NCBI GenBank assembly: GCA_037200885.1 | Contig: JBBCIN010000001.1 | Coordinates: 1,922,001 to 1,986,000 of the forward strand | DNA from: PMG-095 sp037200885 | Lineage (GTDB): Bacteria > Myxococcota_A > Polyangia > Polyangiales > Polyangiaceae | Length of the DNA stretch: 64,000 nucleotides | Direction: 5' to 3' | In this document: positions 1 to 9,002 of the stretch, in pieces | How the letters are laid out: the number at the start of each line of letters is the position of its first letter | How positions within the stretch are numbered: position 1 is the first letter of the stretch | Translations under genes and position numbers: made by a program | Notes under the pieces: model-generated | What the model saw: the letters and a program-made list of their open reading frames with translations, nothing else | Told to the model about the DNA's origin: nothing | The model's database searches: none

Positions 1-62
1 TTCGAACCTCCGGAAATGTATGGGGCGAGCATACGCCGATGCACGCCGCTCCGCTCCCCCCC

Positions 63-230
63 GTGAACGTGAACGAGAACGTGAACGTGAACGAAAAATC
101 GCTCCGCGGGACCGTACGGCGAGCCGCACCTGTGCAAGGGGCGGCCAGGGACAGGCCCATCCTCTCGGCTGAGTTTGAGCTCGGCACTGAATTTGAGAGA
201 AAGAGAGGAGAGCGTTCACGTTCACGTTTC
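63..230. repeat. Inverted pair of GTGAAC hexamer arrays
   Basis: Bases 63-98 are a run of GTGAAC/GAGAAC hexamers ending in GAAAAA. Bases 213-230 carry the inverse (CGTTCACGTTCACG) on the same strand. About 115 bases separate the arms, so the region could fold as a long stem-loop. The same design recurs at 9003-9226. The hexamers contain no stop in several frames, so they create spurious open frames. Apart from these arrays I see no gene in the first 312 bases. Confidence 0.8.
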
Positions 231-312
231 CTGAGAGGGAGGGGCCGGACAGTGGGCCGGGCGCTGGGATCTTGGCCCTGACCTGCTAACCCCGGTAACT
301 CGCTCAGGGTCG

Positions 313-1542
313 ATGCGACGGTTTGGGAAATACCTTGGGCTTGCGGCTGCGGCGGGCATCATTGCGGCGCTCGTGCCGGTGATGCGCGGCAAGGTGAATC
401 TGGAAAGTCCGCTGCGACGGCTCGAGCGGAATGCGGCGGAGATGCCCAAGCTCGATGGGCTGGACTTGATGCGCTTGGATCTGCGGCCCGAGCGGGTGAT
501 GGCGCCGCTCAGTGAAGGGCGCACGGCGCAGCTCACGCTCGATCCGGTGGTGCAGCGCGCGGCGCGCGCGCAGATGCAGAAGTTCCGCATCCCCGAGAGC
601 GGAGTGGTGATGCTCGAGGTCAAGACGGGTCGCGTTTTGGCCTACGCGAGCTACGTCAACGCGGCCGAGAAGTTCGACGTGAATGCGCGCGCGGAGGCGC
701 CCGCGGCGAGCGTATTCAAGGTCGTTACGAGCGCGGCTTTGATCGAGCGCGCGGGCCTGAATGCGGAGACCGAGCAGTGCTACCACGGCGGAAAGAGCCG
801 TATTTCACCGGACGAACTGCTCGATGATCCAATTCGAGACAAGTGGTGCGCAACGATCGGGATGGCTCTCGGCCGCAGCTTGAACGTGGTCTTCGCGCGC
901 TTGGCGCAGAAGCACCTGACCCCGGAGGACGTGACGGGGATGGCGGGCGCATTTGGTTTCGGCGCGCCCCTGCCCTTCGCGGTCGCGAACGAGGCACCGC
1001 AGATCACCATGCCCGAGGACCCGCTGGAGTTTGCCCGGACCTCCGCGGGATTTTGGAACACCACGCTGTCGCCGCTCGCAGCCGCGGAAATGGCTCAGAC
1101 CGTCGCCAACGGAGGAGCTGCGCTCGAGCCGCGCATCGTCGACTCGGTGTACAAGGGGCAAGAGCAACTCTGGAAAGACGAACGTCCCCCGCGCGTGCTG
1201 CGGCGCGCGGTGAAGCCGGAAACCGCGGCCGAGTTGACGCGGATGATGCGTCAAACCGTGGAGAACGGCTCGGCCTTCAAGAGCTTCCACGATGAGCGAG
1301 GCGTTGCGTATTTGCCCGGAATCCAGGTGGCAGGAAAGACCGGCACGCTCACGCGCTACAAGGACAACCGCTTTTACACCTGGTTCATCGGCTTTGCACC
1401 CGCCGACAAGCCCGAGGTCGCGATTGCCGCGCTCGTGGTGAACAACCCGAGCTGGCAAATCAAAGGCGCCATGCTCGCGCGCGAAGTGCTCCGCGCCTAC
1501 TTCGCCGAGCACGGCGCCAAGGGCGTCACTTCGCCCAACTAG
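313..1542 (+). CDS. Penicillin-binding protein, transpeptidase domain only
   Basis: Probable D,D-transpeptidase that crosslinks peptidoglycan in the periplasm. An N-terminal hydrophobic stretch (about residues 8-23) looks like a signal anchor. All three penicilloyl-serine transferase motifs are visible: SVFK with nucleophile Ser133, SLN at 189-191, and KTGT at 342-345. At 409 residues it lacks both the glycosyltransferase domain of class A PBPs and the large N-terminal dimer domain of FtsI/PBP2, so it is a minimal transpeptidase. A penicillin-sensing or beta-lactamase-like role cannot be excluded. The gene stands alone, just downstream of a hexamer repeat. Confidence 0.85.
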   Translation: MRRFGKYLGLAAAAGIIAALVPVMRGKVNLESPLRRLERNAAEMPKLDGLDLMRLDLRPERVMAPLSEGRTAQLTLDPVVQRAARAQMQKFRIPESGVVMLEVKTGRVLAYASYVNAAEKFDVNARAEAPAASVFKVVTSAALIERAGLNAETEQCYHGGKSRISPDELLDDPIRDKWCATIGMALGRSLNVVFARLAQKHLTPEDVTGMAGAFGFGAPLPFAVANEAPQITMPEDPLEFARTSAGFWNTTLSPLAAAEMAQTVANGGAALEPRIVDSVYKGQEQLWKDERPPRVLRRAVKPETAAELTRMMRQTVENGSAFKSFHDERGVAYLPGIQVAGKTGTLTRYKDNRFYTWFIGFAPADKPEVAIAALVVNNPSWQIKGAMLAREVLRAYFAEHGAKGVTSPN

Positions 1543-1584
1543 GCTTCAGTACCGCGATCTAACTCCCGTGCCAGGGGGGTGGGT

Positions 1585-1632
1585 TTTTGATGGTCACGAA
1601 TTCCGTCGCGGGCCGCCAAAGCCTTCGGCGTC
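1585..1632 (+). repeat. Dispersed element TTGATGGTCAC...GCCTTCGGCGTC, copy 1
   Basis: One unit of a roughly 48-base element with conserved ends TTTTTGATGGTCAC and GCCTTCGGCGTC and a variable GC-rich centre. Other copies lie at 9099-9145 (inverted), 30061-30190 (two units facing each other) and 61071-61116. All are intergenic. Confidence 0.7.
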
Positions 1633-1667
1633 AGAGGTCGGGAACTCTCTCTCCAGCGAGCTGCGAT

Positions 1668-1687
1668 GCTGGGTCGCGATCGCCCCC
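1668..1687 (+). repeat. GCTGGnnCGCGATCGCCCC motif, copy 1
   Basis: Short intergenic motif, 36 bases after dispersed-element copy 1. Close matches occur in other gaps at 20533, 54015 and 61343. It contains the palindrome GCGATCGC. Confidence 0.5.
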
Positions 1688-1830
1688 TGACAGAAATGTC
1701 AGACAGTGTGCCGATCCCGGCCAAGCTAGCGCGCGTCGACTTTGATTAAAACGTGCGGCTGGCGCGTCTGATTCGTGAGGGTTACCTGCGAGTGGGTGGT
1801 TTGGCGCAGGCCTTGCAGTGGAGCTGCAGC

Positions 1831-3645
1831 ATGCGGGCGAGCGGGATGTGGTTGCTGTTGGGCGCGGGTGCGCTGGCCGCTTGTTCGTCGGCTGACGCAA
1901 CGTCACCGGCTGCCGGCAGTCCAGGACGCGGTGTTGACAATTCCGCGGGCGGCAATTTCGGCGCCGGCGTTGGCACCGCGGGGAGCAGTTCGGCGGGCGC
2001 GCCGCTCGTCGTCGCGCCCGAGCAAGAGGAAGCTCAGAGCTATCGCGCGCCGGTCGTCAGTGGCCGCTGGGTGTGGACGGCCAATCCCGACACGGGAAAG
2101 GTCGCGATCGTCGACGCCAAGACCTTCTCGGTGCGCCTCGCGGATGCCGGAATCGGCCCGACCTTTCTCACCGCGCTGCCGACCGCAGCGAACACCAGCA
2201 AGGCGCTCGTGATCAACGTCGGCAGCAAGGATGCGACGTTGCTCAGCGCAGACGACACCGGCGCAGTCACCGCGGTGGGTCCGATCCCGTTGCAAGCCAA
2301 CGCGAACGCCTGGACGGTGAGCAAGACTGGCAAGTTCGCGCTCGCTTGGACCGACTCGCATGCGCTGATGGCCGATCCGACCGAGAATTTTCAGGACCTG
2401 AGCGTGGTCGATCTCCGGGGCGCCCAGCCGCTGGCGACGCGCTTGGTCGTGGGCTTGGTGCCCTCCCGGGTGTTCATCGACGATGCCGAAAAGCAGGCCT
2501 ACGTCGTGGCCAAATCGGGCATCAGCGTGATCGACTTGGCCTCCAAAGCCGGACCGCGTGTCCTGCGCGAAGAAGCCGTCTCGGACGATCCGCTGCACGA
2601 GGACGTGTCTTCACGCGATGTCTCGGTCATGCCGGATGGGAGCTACGCTTTCGTGCGCCACGAGGGCAGCGCTGTGATCACCTTGGTCGAGCTCGCCACC
2701 GGCACACTGAGCTCGGTCACCTTGTCTGGGCCGGTCACGGATCTGGATCTGGTGTCGGATGCGAAGTCGGCGTTGGCCGTCGTGCGCGGCAGCGGAGTCG
2801 TGCAAAGTAACGACGACGCGCAGGCCGGCGCCGGCGGAGATCGCGGCGAGAGCCTGGAACAAGCGGGCGCCAGCGGCGAAAGTGGGGAAGGCGGGGACGC
2901 GGCGATGCTCGCGGATGCTGGCGCGTCGAACGGCGGCGCGTCGAACGGCGGCGCGTCCAATGGCGGCGCGTCAAATCCACCCGACTCGCGCTCGACCCTC
3001 GCGATCCTGCCGATCCCCGGCATTTTCAGCGCCCCGACCAGCTTCGAGAGCGTTTCGATCGCCGAGCAGTTCGGGCTCGTGAACATCGCGCCCGAGGGCA
3101 CGGCCGCGCTGCTCTACACCAACGCCGTCGCCAGCAGCCACCTGACCGTGCTCGAGACCGCACCCGGCAAGACCTTCCTCGACTACCGCACGGTCGACCT
3201 GCACGGCGTCGTGCGCGATGTGTACCCTTCGCCGGACGGCGCGTACGCGATCGTGTCCCTGAACGCACAGGTTGCGGGCGGAAAACCGGGCTTTGCGGCC
3301 GTGCCGGTGAGCAGCGTGACGCCGGTGCGCGTGCAAACCACGGACGCGCCGGTATTTGCCGTGGCCCAAAGCGCCGGCAAGGCGCCACGCGCGGTGGTTA
3401 CGGTCAGCGACGGCAAAGCCAATTTCTCGGCCTATGTGGTGCGCATGCCAGAGTTGGTGATCGATTCGGTCAAGCTGCCGAGTCGCCCTTTGGCGGGCGC
3501 TACCGGCCTCGTGCCAGAAGCGGGCGTGGCGTACATCGCGCAAGTGCATCCGCAGGGACGCATCACCTTCATCAACCTCGAGACCGGTGTGCCGCGCACC
3601 ATCACCGGTTTTGAAATTGCGGCCAAGGTGGTCAATGGTCAGTGA
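1831..3645 (+). CDS. Beta-propeller lipoprotein, paralogue A
   Basis: Predicted exported lipoprotein of unknown function. I chose the ATG at 1831 because it gives a good lipoprotein signal (MRASGMWLLLGAGALAAC) with GGAG 8 bases upstream; a GTG at 1753 would add 26 residues. The body has repeated segments like a YncE/WD-type propeller, for example WTANPDTGKVAIVDAKT and GRITFINLETG. Around residues 365-382 there is a low-complexity insert of ASNGG repeats. It is about the same size as, and clearly related to, the next gene, whose start overlaps its stop by 11 bases, so the two were probably a tandem duplication. Confidence 0.75.
   Translation: MRASGMWLLLGAGALAACSSADATSPAAGSPGRGVDNSAGGNFGAGVGTAGSSSAGAPLVVAPEQEEAQSYRAPVVSGRWVWTANPDTGKVAIVDAKTFSVRLADAGIGPTFLTALPTAANTSKALVINVGSKDATLLSADDTGAVTAVGPIPLQANANAWTVSKTGKFALAWTDSHALMADPTENFQDLSVVDLRGAQPLATRLVVGLVPSRVFIDDAEKQAYVVAKSGISVIDLASKAGPRVLREEAVSDDPLHEDVSSRDVSVMPDGSYAFVRHEGSAVITLVELATGTLSSVTLSGPVTDLDLVSDAKSALAVVRGSGVVQSNDDAQAGAGGDRGESLEQAGASGESGEGGDAAMLADAGASNGGASNGGASNGGASNPPDSRSTLAILPIPGIFSAPTSFESVSIAEQFGLVNIAPEGTAALLYTNAVASSHLTVLETAPGKTFLDYRTVDLHGVVRDVYPSPDGAYAIVSLNAQVAGGKPGFAAVPVSSVTPVRVQTTDAPVFAVAQSAGKAPRAVVTVSDGKANFSAYVVRMPELVIDSVKLPSRPLAGATGLVPEAGVAYIAQVHPQGRITFINLETGVPRTITGFEIAAKVVNGQ
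2923..2976 (+). repeat. 15-base tandem repeat inside a lipoprotein gene
   Basis: Three full units and one partial unit of GCGTCGAACGGCGGC in frame, coding ASNGG. The later units differ at synonymous positions (TCC, AAT), so the repeat is not brand new. It sits in a Gly/Ala/Ser-rich loop absent from the neighbouring paralogue. Confidence 0.85.
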
Positions 3646-5254
3646 TCGCATTCCTCTGGCGGCGCTGATCTTGGCGCTGGGCTTCAGCGCGGCTTGCGGA
3701 TCGGGTGAGAGCTCGGCCGACGGCTCAGCGTACGTGCCGAGCAGTGCGGGGAGCGGCAACTCGGCGGCTGGAGCACCCGGCAATGCAACCGTTGGTGTCG
3801 ACCCCAATACGCCGTTGCCCCAGGAAATGGAGCTGGATCAGTCGTTTCGGGCGCCCGTCGCGACCGGCAAGCTGCTCTGGAGCGCCAATCCGGACAGCGG
3901 GCGCGTGGCGCTGATCGACGCGCAGACGCTCGCGGTGCGCATGACCAATGGCGGCTTCGGACCGACCTACTTGGCGGCCGTGCCCAGCAAAGCGGGTACC
4001 GACTCGGCGATCGTGATCAACGTCGGCAGCCACGACGCGAGCTGGTTCAGCGCGACGGCGACCGAGATTAGCGCGGTAACGGTTGCTACCCACGAAGGCG
4101 CCAATGCTTGGTCCGTGAGCGCGAACGGCAAGTACGCCATTGCCTGGACGGACGTGTCGCGTCTCGAAGGCGGTGCGCCCGACGCGTTGAATGGCTACTC
4201 CGAGCTGACCGTGATCGATCTGTCGGCCTCGCCGCCCGATAGTACGCGTCTGAGCGTCGGATTCCGGCCCAGCCAAGTCGTGTTCGACGCGGCCGCAGAA
4301 CACGCCTTCGCCGTCGTCGATGAAGGCATCAGTGTGCTCGATCTGGGCAAAAATCCCGAGCTTTCGGCGCTGCTGACGGTGCCTTCGCCGGACCTGAATG
4401 CCCACGCGCGCGACGTCAACATTGCACCCGACGGCAGCTTCGCCGTGGTGCGCGTCGACGGCAGCCCGGATATCGAGATCATCGATCTTTCGTCCAACGC
4501 ACGCCAGGTGCTGACGCTCGAGTCGAACGTCACCGATCTCGATTTGAGCGCGGACGGCAAGACCGCGACGGCCGTGCTCGGTGACGCGATGCCGCCCGAG
4601 GTCGTCAGCTTCGCGGTGCCGACTCCAGACAGCGAGCCCGCGCAATTCGACCGCGCGACGATCCCGGGTGAGCTCGTGCGCAGCGTGACGCTGGCGCCCA
4701 GCGATCAGCTCGCGCTGCTGTATGCCAACGCCGTTCCGAGCAGTCACCTCACGCTGCTCGATACCGCCCCCGGTGATCATCATTTCGACTTTCGCACGGT
4801 GGACGTACAAGGCGCGGTGCGCGGGGTTTACGTCGCGCCGGACTCCAGCGCGGCGATCACGTTTCAGACCCCGCCCGCGGGCAGCAGTAAAAAAGGGCTG
4901 TTTAGCATCGTGCCCACCGAAACCGTGCGCTCACCGCGCATCGTCGGCACGGACGCGCAACCCAGCGAGATCGCCTTCTCCGACGCCGCCACGGGCAAGG
5001 CGTTGGTGACCGTGCATGATTCGCAGAGCGCCGTGCGGGGGGTGTACGTGATCGGCCTTTCCAACCTGGAGCAGAACTTCGTGCCGCTTTCGAGCGAGCC
5101 GCTGCCGGGCGCGACGGGTATCGTGCCGTTGGCCAAGCGCGGTTTCGTCGCGCAGAAGCATCCCGAGGGGCGTATCACGTTCATCGATCTCGAGACCGGT
5201 GCCGCTCAAACCTTGAGCGGCTTCGAGATCGCTGCGCGCGTCGTTTCGAATTGA
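3635..5254 (+). CDS. Beta-propeller lipoprotein, paralogue B
   Basis: Predicted lipoprotein, 539 residues, signal MVSDRIPLAALILALGFSAAC. It aligns along its length with the preceding protein: FRAPVATGKLLWSANPDSGR near the N terminus and GRITFIDLETG...SGFEIAARVV at the C terminus. Repeated SADGKTATAVL and APDGSFAVVRV segments suggest propeller blades. The ATG at 3635 overlaps the upstream stop by 11 bases, so translation is probably coupled. No catalytic motif was seen. A surface-binding or scaffold role is inference only. Confidence 0.75.
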   Translation: MVSDRIPLAALILALGFSAACGSGESSADGSAYVPSSAGSGNSAAGAPGNATVGVDPNTPLPQEMELDQSFRAPVATGKLLWSANPDSGRVALIDAQTLAVRMTNGGFGPTYLAAVPSKAGTDSAIVINVGSHDASWFSATATEISAVTVATHEGANAWSVSANGKYAIAWTDVSRLEGGAPDALNGYSELTVIDLSASPPDSTRLSVGFRPSQVVFDAAAEHAFAVVDEGISVLDLGKNPELSALLTVPSPDLNAHARDVNIAPDGSFAVVRVDGSPDIEIIDLSSNARQVLTLESNVTDLDLSADGKTATAVLGDAMPPEVVSFAVPTPDSEPAQFDRATIPGELVRSVTLAPSDQLALLYANAVPSSHLTLLDTAPGDHHFDFRTVDVQGAVRGVYVAPDSSAAITFQTPPAGSSKKGLFSIVPTETVRSPRIVGTDAQPSEIAFSDAATGKALVTVHDSQSAVRGVYVIGLSNLEQNFVPLSSEPLPGATGIVPLAKRGFVAQKHPEGRITFIDLETGAAQTLSGFEIAARVVSN

Positions 5255-5287
5255 GAGACGGTCGGCTTGGTAACGGGAAGAGGTACT

Positions 5288-6868
5288 ATGAGAAGGTTTG
5301 CTTGGTTGATGTGTGCAGCGGTAGCGGTTGGTTGTGGCGGACGTCCGAGCAGCTGGGATACGCCGTACGCGCCGGCAAGCAATCAAAATGGCCTTGCAGC
5401 CGCCTACGGGCTCACGGGTTCGGTGGCGGTGCTCGATCAACCCCTCGGGCGAGTCACGATGCTCAGTTCGCCTGCCGCACTGACGCTCGCCAGCCATTCG
5501 ATCGGGCTTGGCACGGACCTCGCCGCCGCGCTCGTGTCCGCCGATCGCAAGACGCTCTTCGCCTTGTCCCGCGGTGTGCAACCGCAACGCACGCCGCAAG
5601 ATGAGCGCCCGCAGCTGCTACTGATCGACGGCGGCACCACGCCGCGGATCTCACAATCGTACACCTTGACCGAGCCCATGGAGTCGCTGGTGCTCGACCC
5701 CAAGAACGAATGGGCCGTGGTCTACGGCAGCTCTGGCGTGGTGGTGAATCTGAACGAGCTCGTGCTGGTGGATCTGGGGCAGACGGGAGCCGCCGCGCTC
5801 AGCTTCAAGACCCTGCTCAGCTTCGGCGGTAGCCCGAAGCGATTCACGTTTACCGCGCCTTTGGCGGTCCCCGGCGGCGATGCGCGGCGTTTTCTGATCG
5901 TCGAGCGTGATTCGGACTTGGTGCTGATCGATCTCGCCGCGCCACAGCGCGATGCGGTCACCGTGCCGCTGCCGAGCACCGACGCCGGTGGAACGGCGAG
6001 CTCCGCGCAGGTGGTGTACGACGCGGACTCGGCCAGCATCGCCGTACGCGTCACGGGCACCACGAGCGTGTTCATGCTGCAGCTCGCCGCTCCCGCGTTG
6101 GACGGCCAAGACTATTCCGTGGTCACCAATTTGGTCGACGTGGGCGGTCAGCCGAGCGCGATCGACTTCGTGCACAACACTCAGGGGCTACGCTTGGTGG
6201 CGTTGGTCGGCAGCAGCGCGGTGCTGGTGGATCCGGACACCGCCACCACGCAATCCGTGCAAATGCCAGCCGCGTTCACCGGCATCCGCCGCATCACGGA
6301 CGAGCTGAATCCCGCGGCGATGCCGGCGACGGACGGCGACGTGGCCCTGCTGTACGGCCCGAATATCACGCAGATCGCTTACTTCAATCTGAGCGGCGCG
6401 CCGGGCGCTCTCTATCGAAGTGTCGAGCCGTACGACATCGGCGTGTCGGTCAAGAACGTGATCGACGTGCCAGGTGAGACGTACTTCGATCACAAGATCC
6501 TAGAGACGCCCAATCAGCAGTTCTACGTGCTCGATTTGAACACACGTGAGAGCGCGCCGATGAAGACCAACGGCGGCCTGACGCTGGAAGTGGCGCCGGA
6601 CGGAGAGCGGGTTTGGGCTTACAACCCGGGACAGCCTGGTTTCGCGAGCGTCGACTTCGCGAAGCTGCACCCCGTGTCTTTGATTGCCGAGCACGCGGTA
6701 AACAGCGTATTCGATATCGAGGGCGCGGATGGGCAACGCACCGCCATCGCGCTGCACTTGGCTACCGGGATGAATCCAGGCATCGGCGCGACGGTGCTCG
6801 ACGCGCTGGCGCCCTCTACGGCGAATGCACGTTTTTATAGTGGTCTGGAACTGGGAGGGGTGAACTGA
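5288..6868 (+). CDS. Lipoprotein, probable propeller fold, third in row
   Basis: 526-residue predicted lipoprotein (MRRFAWLMCAAVAVGC). The ATG at 5288 is chosen over an upstream in-frame start because AGAGG lies just before it and the lipobox follows directly. It resembles the two upstream lipoproteins in overall style (VLIDLAAPQRDAV, repeated Val/Asp-rich strands, no visible enzyme motif) but shares less sequence with them. Its stop overlaps the next ATG by one base, so lipoproteins A, B, this gene and the following barrel look like one operon. Confidence 0.7.
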   Translation: MRRFAWLMCAAVAVGCGGRPSSWDTPYAPASNQNGLAAAYGLTGSVAVLDQPLGRVTMLSSPAALTLASHSIGLGTDLAAALVSADRKTLFALSRGVQPQRTPQDERPQLLLIDGGTTPRISQSYTLTEPMESLVLDPKNEWAVVYGSSGVVVNLNELVLVDLGQTGAAALSFKTLLSFGGSPKRFTFTAPLAVPGGDARRFLIVERDSDLVLIDLAAPQRDAVTVPLPSTDAGGTASSAQVVYDADSASIAVRVTGTTSVFMLQLAAPALDGQDYSVVTNLVDVGGQPSAIDFVHNTQGLRLVALVGSSAVLVDPDTATTQSVQMPAAFTGIRRITDELNPAAMPATDGDVALLYGPNITQIAYFNLSGAPGALYRSVEPYDIGVSVKNVIDVPGETYFDHKILETPNQQFYVLDLNTRESAPMKTNGGLTLEVAPDGERVWAYNPGQPGFASVDFAKLHPVSLIAEHAVNSVFDIEGADGQRTAIALHLATGMNPGIGATVLDALAPSTANARFYSGLELGGVN

Positions 6869-7554
6869 TGGGCGCTCGTTCGTGTCTGCCGCCAGCGCTT
6901 CTGAGTGCATTCTTGCTCGCGGTTTCCAGCGCCCAGGCAGAGCCGTTGGCTCCGCACCAACCGTACCTTCAAGGCTCGCTCGGCGTGCGCGTATCGAAGG
7001 TGTCGGACGCGGGCTACGATGCGTTCGCGGATTCGGACGATCTCGTGCAAGTGAGTCTGGGTTTGGGCGGCACGCTCTTTCGGCACGGGCCCCTCTCTTT
7101 GGCGGCGGTTGGCTTCTGGGATTACGGCCAGAAGAGCTCGACTGCGCGTGGCTCGGCCACTTCGCTCGACGTGCACCGGCTCACGATCGGTCCAGAGCTT
7201 CGCTACCACGTGCTTCCGCCGCTGTATTTCTTCGTGCACGCGCTGCCTGCGTTCGCCCATAGCTCGGCGTCGATCGAGGACGGCGTGGCAGAAGTGACAC
7301 GCTACGCGCGGCACTGGTCGTACGGTGTGGACGGCGCAGCCGGCGCCGCCTTCGAGGTCTACGGCGCGCGTAGCGGATCCATTCGCCCTCGGCTGTGGGC
7401 AATCGCCGAAGGCGGCTACGGCTACCTCGGTTCGACCTCGCTCGAGATGTCACCCGACGCAGGCCAAGGACCACAACGACCGGTGCCAGTGGACCTCGGC
7501 ACGCTTTCGCTCGCAGGTCCCTATCTGCGTGTGTCCGCGGCGGTTGGCTTCTGA
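6868..7554 (+). CDS. Small outer-membrane beta-barrel protein
   Basis: 228 residues with a clear signal peptide ending near AQA (residues 22-24). The rest alternates short amphipathic strands (for example YLQGSLGVRVSKVSD, LSLAGPYLRVSAAVGF) and ends in Phe, as outer-membrane barrels do. It is the last gene of the four-gene set with the three lipoproteins (TGATG overlap), so the lipoproteins may be its partners at the outer membrane. The exact family was not recognised. Confidence 0.6.
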   Translation: MGARSCLPPALLSAFLLAVSSAQAEPLAPHQPYLQGSLGVRVSKVSDAGYDAFADSDDLVQVSLGLGGTLFRHGPLSLAAVGFWDYGQKSSTARGSATSLDVHRLTIGPELRYHVLPPLYFFVHALPAFAHSSASIEDGVAEVTRYARHWSYGVDGAAGAAFEVYGARSGSIRPRLWAIAEGGYGYLGSTSLEMSPDAGQGPQRPVPVDLGTLSLAGPYLRVSAAVGF

Positions 7555-7727
7555 GCACCTACTCGCACTGGCGTCCAGCCCGCCGACAGAGGCGAGAGCC
7601 CACACATCCCGACACCCAAAATTCAAGCTCCGACGAAACTATAGCCGCGCTGATGACGGCTCACGAGCTTTGACCGGCTCCAACCGGACCGCGCCCGACG
7701 AAAACTTAGCAGCAAGGAGAAAGCCTG

Positions 7728-8015
7728 GTGGACGCGCTATGGGAGATTGCTAGACTAAACACCGTGCAAGTCGTGCTGCGGAAGCTTGGTCGGGGCTCTC
7801 GAGCCGTTGCGGGTCGTTTGGTTCGCGCCCCGCGCAAAGGCTCCGTCGTGGTGATTGAGTTCTCCGACGGAATGCATGAATACGTGACCACCCCGGTCAA
7901 GCGCGTGCTGCGCCTCGCGGCAAAAGACGTCTTCTATATCGAGACCGTCAATAGCCGTTACCGCCTCGAAGTCCGAGATCGCGAGCGCGCTCTCGAAGAC
8001 GCTTCGAGCGGCTGA
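7728..8015 (+). CDS. Small conserved protein, unknown function
   Basis: 95 residues, GTG start with GGAG at 7715-7718. No signal peptide. The middle (GSVVVIEFSDGMHEYVTTPVKRVLRLAAKDVFYIETVNSRYRLEV, in two halves) looks like a compact beta domain, and the C terminus is charged. Coding bias matches its neighbours. A nucleic-acid-binding or regulatory role is possible, but nothing in the sequence proves it. Confidence 0.55.
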   Translation: MDALWEIARLNTVQVVLRKLGRGSRAVAGRLVRAPRKGSVVVIEFSDGMHEYVTTPVKRVLRLAAKDVFYIETVNSRYRLEVRDRERALEDASSG

Positions 8016-8215
8016 GCATCCGTTCCGCAGGCCCCGCGTAGCCGCCGCGCCCAAAAGCCCTGATTCGCGCTCCCGACCGCTGGCGCAGGGGTCGCCCGAG
8101 GTCTAAAGACTTTCCCCAACGGAAAAAGCACTGTATGCGGTCACCCCGCTGCGGCGCTCGGGTCGTTCGGGAGCCACTACGCAACCCCAGCCCTAGAAAA
8201 TACGAAAAGACAACT

Positions 8216-8359
8216 ATGGGACGATTCGACAGCCGCAATTCGGAAAAGATGACTCGCCGCAAGGGCCAGCAGAAGAAGAAGGAGCGCCTGGCGCGCCGTG
8301 CTGAAGCTACCAAGGCGGCTCGCAAGTCGACCAAGCCGACCAAGAAGTCGAAGGGCTGA
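8216..8359 (+). CDS. Very basic 47-residue protein (MGRFDSRNS...)
   Basis: Starts at the ATG at 8216 and is dominated by Lys and Arg (RRKGQQKKKERLARRAEATK, then KPTKKSK). I recall similar short MGRFDSRNS proteins as conserved hypotheticals in deltaproteobacterial genomes; that is from memory and was not checked. The charge suggests RNA, ribosome or DNA binding. It is preceded by about 200 bases without a gene. Confidence 0.6.
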   Translation: MGRFDSRNSEKMTRRKGQQKKKERLARRAEATKAARKSTKPTKKSKG

Positions 8360-8368
8360 GGCGCTGTC

Positions 8369-8387
8369 CGCGACCGAGTAGGTCGCG
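8369..8387. terminator. Hairpin between convergent genes
   Basis: CGCGACC / GGTCGCG, a perfect 7-base stem with a 5-base loop, 10 bases after the stop of the basic small protein. There is no T-run. It may act as a terminator or RNA-stabilising hairpin. Confidence 0.4.
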
Positions 8388-8415
8388 CGCGTGCTTCGCC
8401 TCTGTCGCGCAGGCG

Positions 8416-8436
8416 GGGCTCGTTTCGAACGAGCCC
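8416..8436. terminator. Hairpin after the minus-strand lipoprotein gene
   Basis: GGGCTCGTT TCG AACGAGCCC, a perfect 9-base stem with a 3-base loop, 14 bases past the stop of the minus-strand lipoprotein gene. With the hairpin at 8369 it fills the gap between two convergent genes. There is no clear T-run. Confidence 0.45.
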
Positions 8437-8449
8437 GCAGCGAGCGGCA

Positions 8450-8926
8450 TCAGTCCTCGCGGATCACTTTGGTGGCGAACTGCGCGTTGTGCTCAGCGGG
8501 GCGCAATACATCGACGTGCTCACCGAACAGGCCCACGTCGCCCGCGGCTCGCCTCTCGGTCTCGAGCGACCACGCCCCTTTGAGCGAGGTCCAACGTTGC
8601 GTCACGCGCGTGACGCGCAGCGTGCTTTCGTTCGAGCGCATCCAAGAGTAATTGACGTCGAACACCGCGTGGTCCGAGTCGGGCATGTTCATCCCCGCCA
8701 GCTCGACGTCCACGACCCGGATTTCGTTGCCCCAGAGCGAGTGCCGCTGCAAGAAATCCTCCCGCGCCTCGTTGGTCGCCTTCTTCGCCGCAACGTCCAG
8801 GTTCCCGAAGCGCGCCGACATATTGAGCTCGCGCGCCGCGTCCGAAGCCTTCTCCGAAGCCGGGGGCGGCATCACGCACGCGCCGAGGGAAAGAGCGCAG
8901 ATCAGAGGGAAGAGAGCCTTGGCCAT
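8450..8926 (-). CDS. Small lipoprotein, unknown function
   Basis: 158 residues with lipoprotein signal MAKALFPLICALSLGAC. After the signal there is a helical stretch (EKASDAARELNMSARFGN), then a strand-rich half with IRVVDVELAGMNMPDSDHAVFDV and a Trp-containing repeat. No known motif was identified. Such proteins often sit at the outer membrane in myxobacteria. It stands alone, convergent with the basic small protein. Confidence 0.65.
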   Translation of the reverse strand: MAKALFPLICALSLGACVMPPPASEKASDAARELNMSARFGNLDVAAKKATNEAREDFLQRHSLWGNEIRVVDVELAGMNMPDSDHAVFDVNYSWMRSNESTLRVTRVTQRWTSLKGAWSLETERRAAGDVGLFGEHVDVLRPAEHNAQFATKVIRED

Positions 8927-9002
8927 GGGGCGTGGCTAGCAGGGCGGCCGCGGTCCGGGAAAGAAATCCGCAATCAGGGGTCCCGCGCAGGAACTCCCGA
9001 AA

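Noticed and set aside
1..40. TTCGAACCTCC at the left edge resembles a tRNA T-arm
   Set aside because: TTCGAA is palindromic, the acceptor and D-arm cannot be completed in either direction within the window, and an apparent anticodon stem does not have a pairing D-arm. No RNA gene is called.
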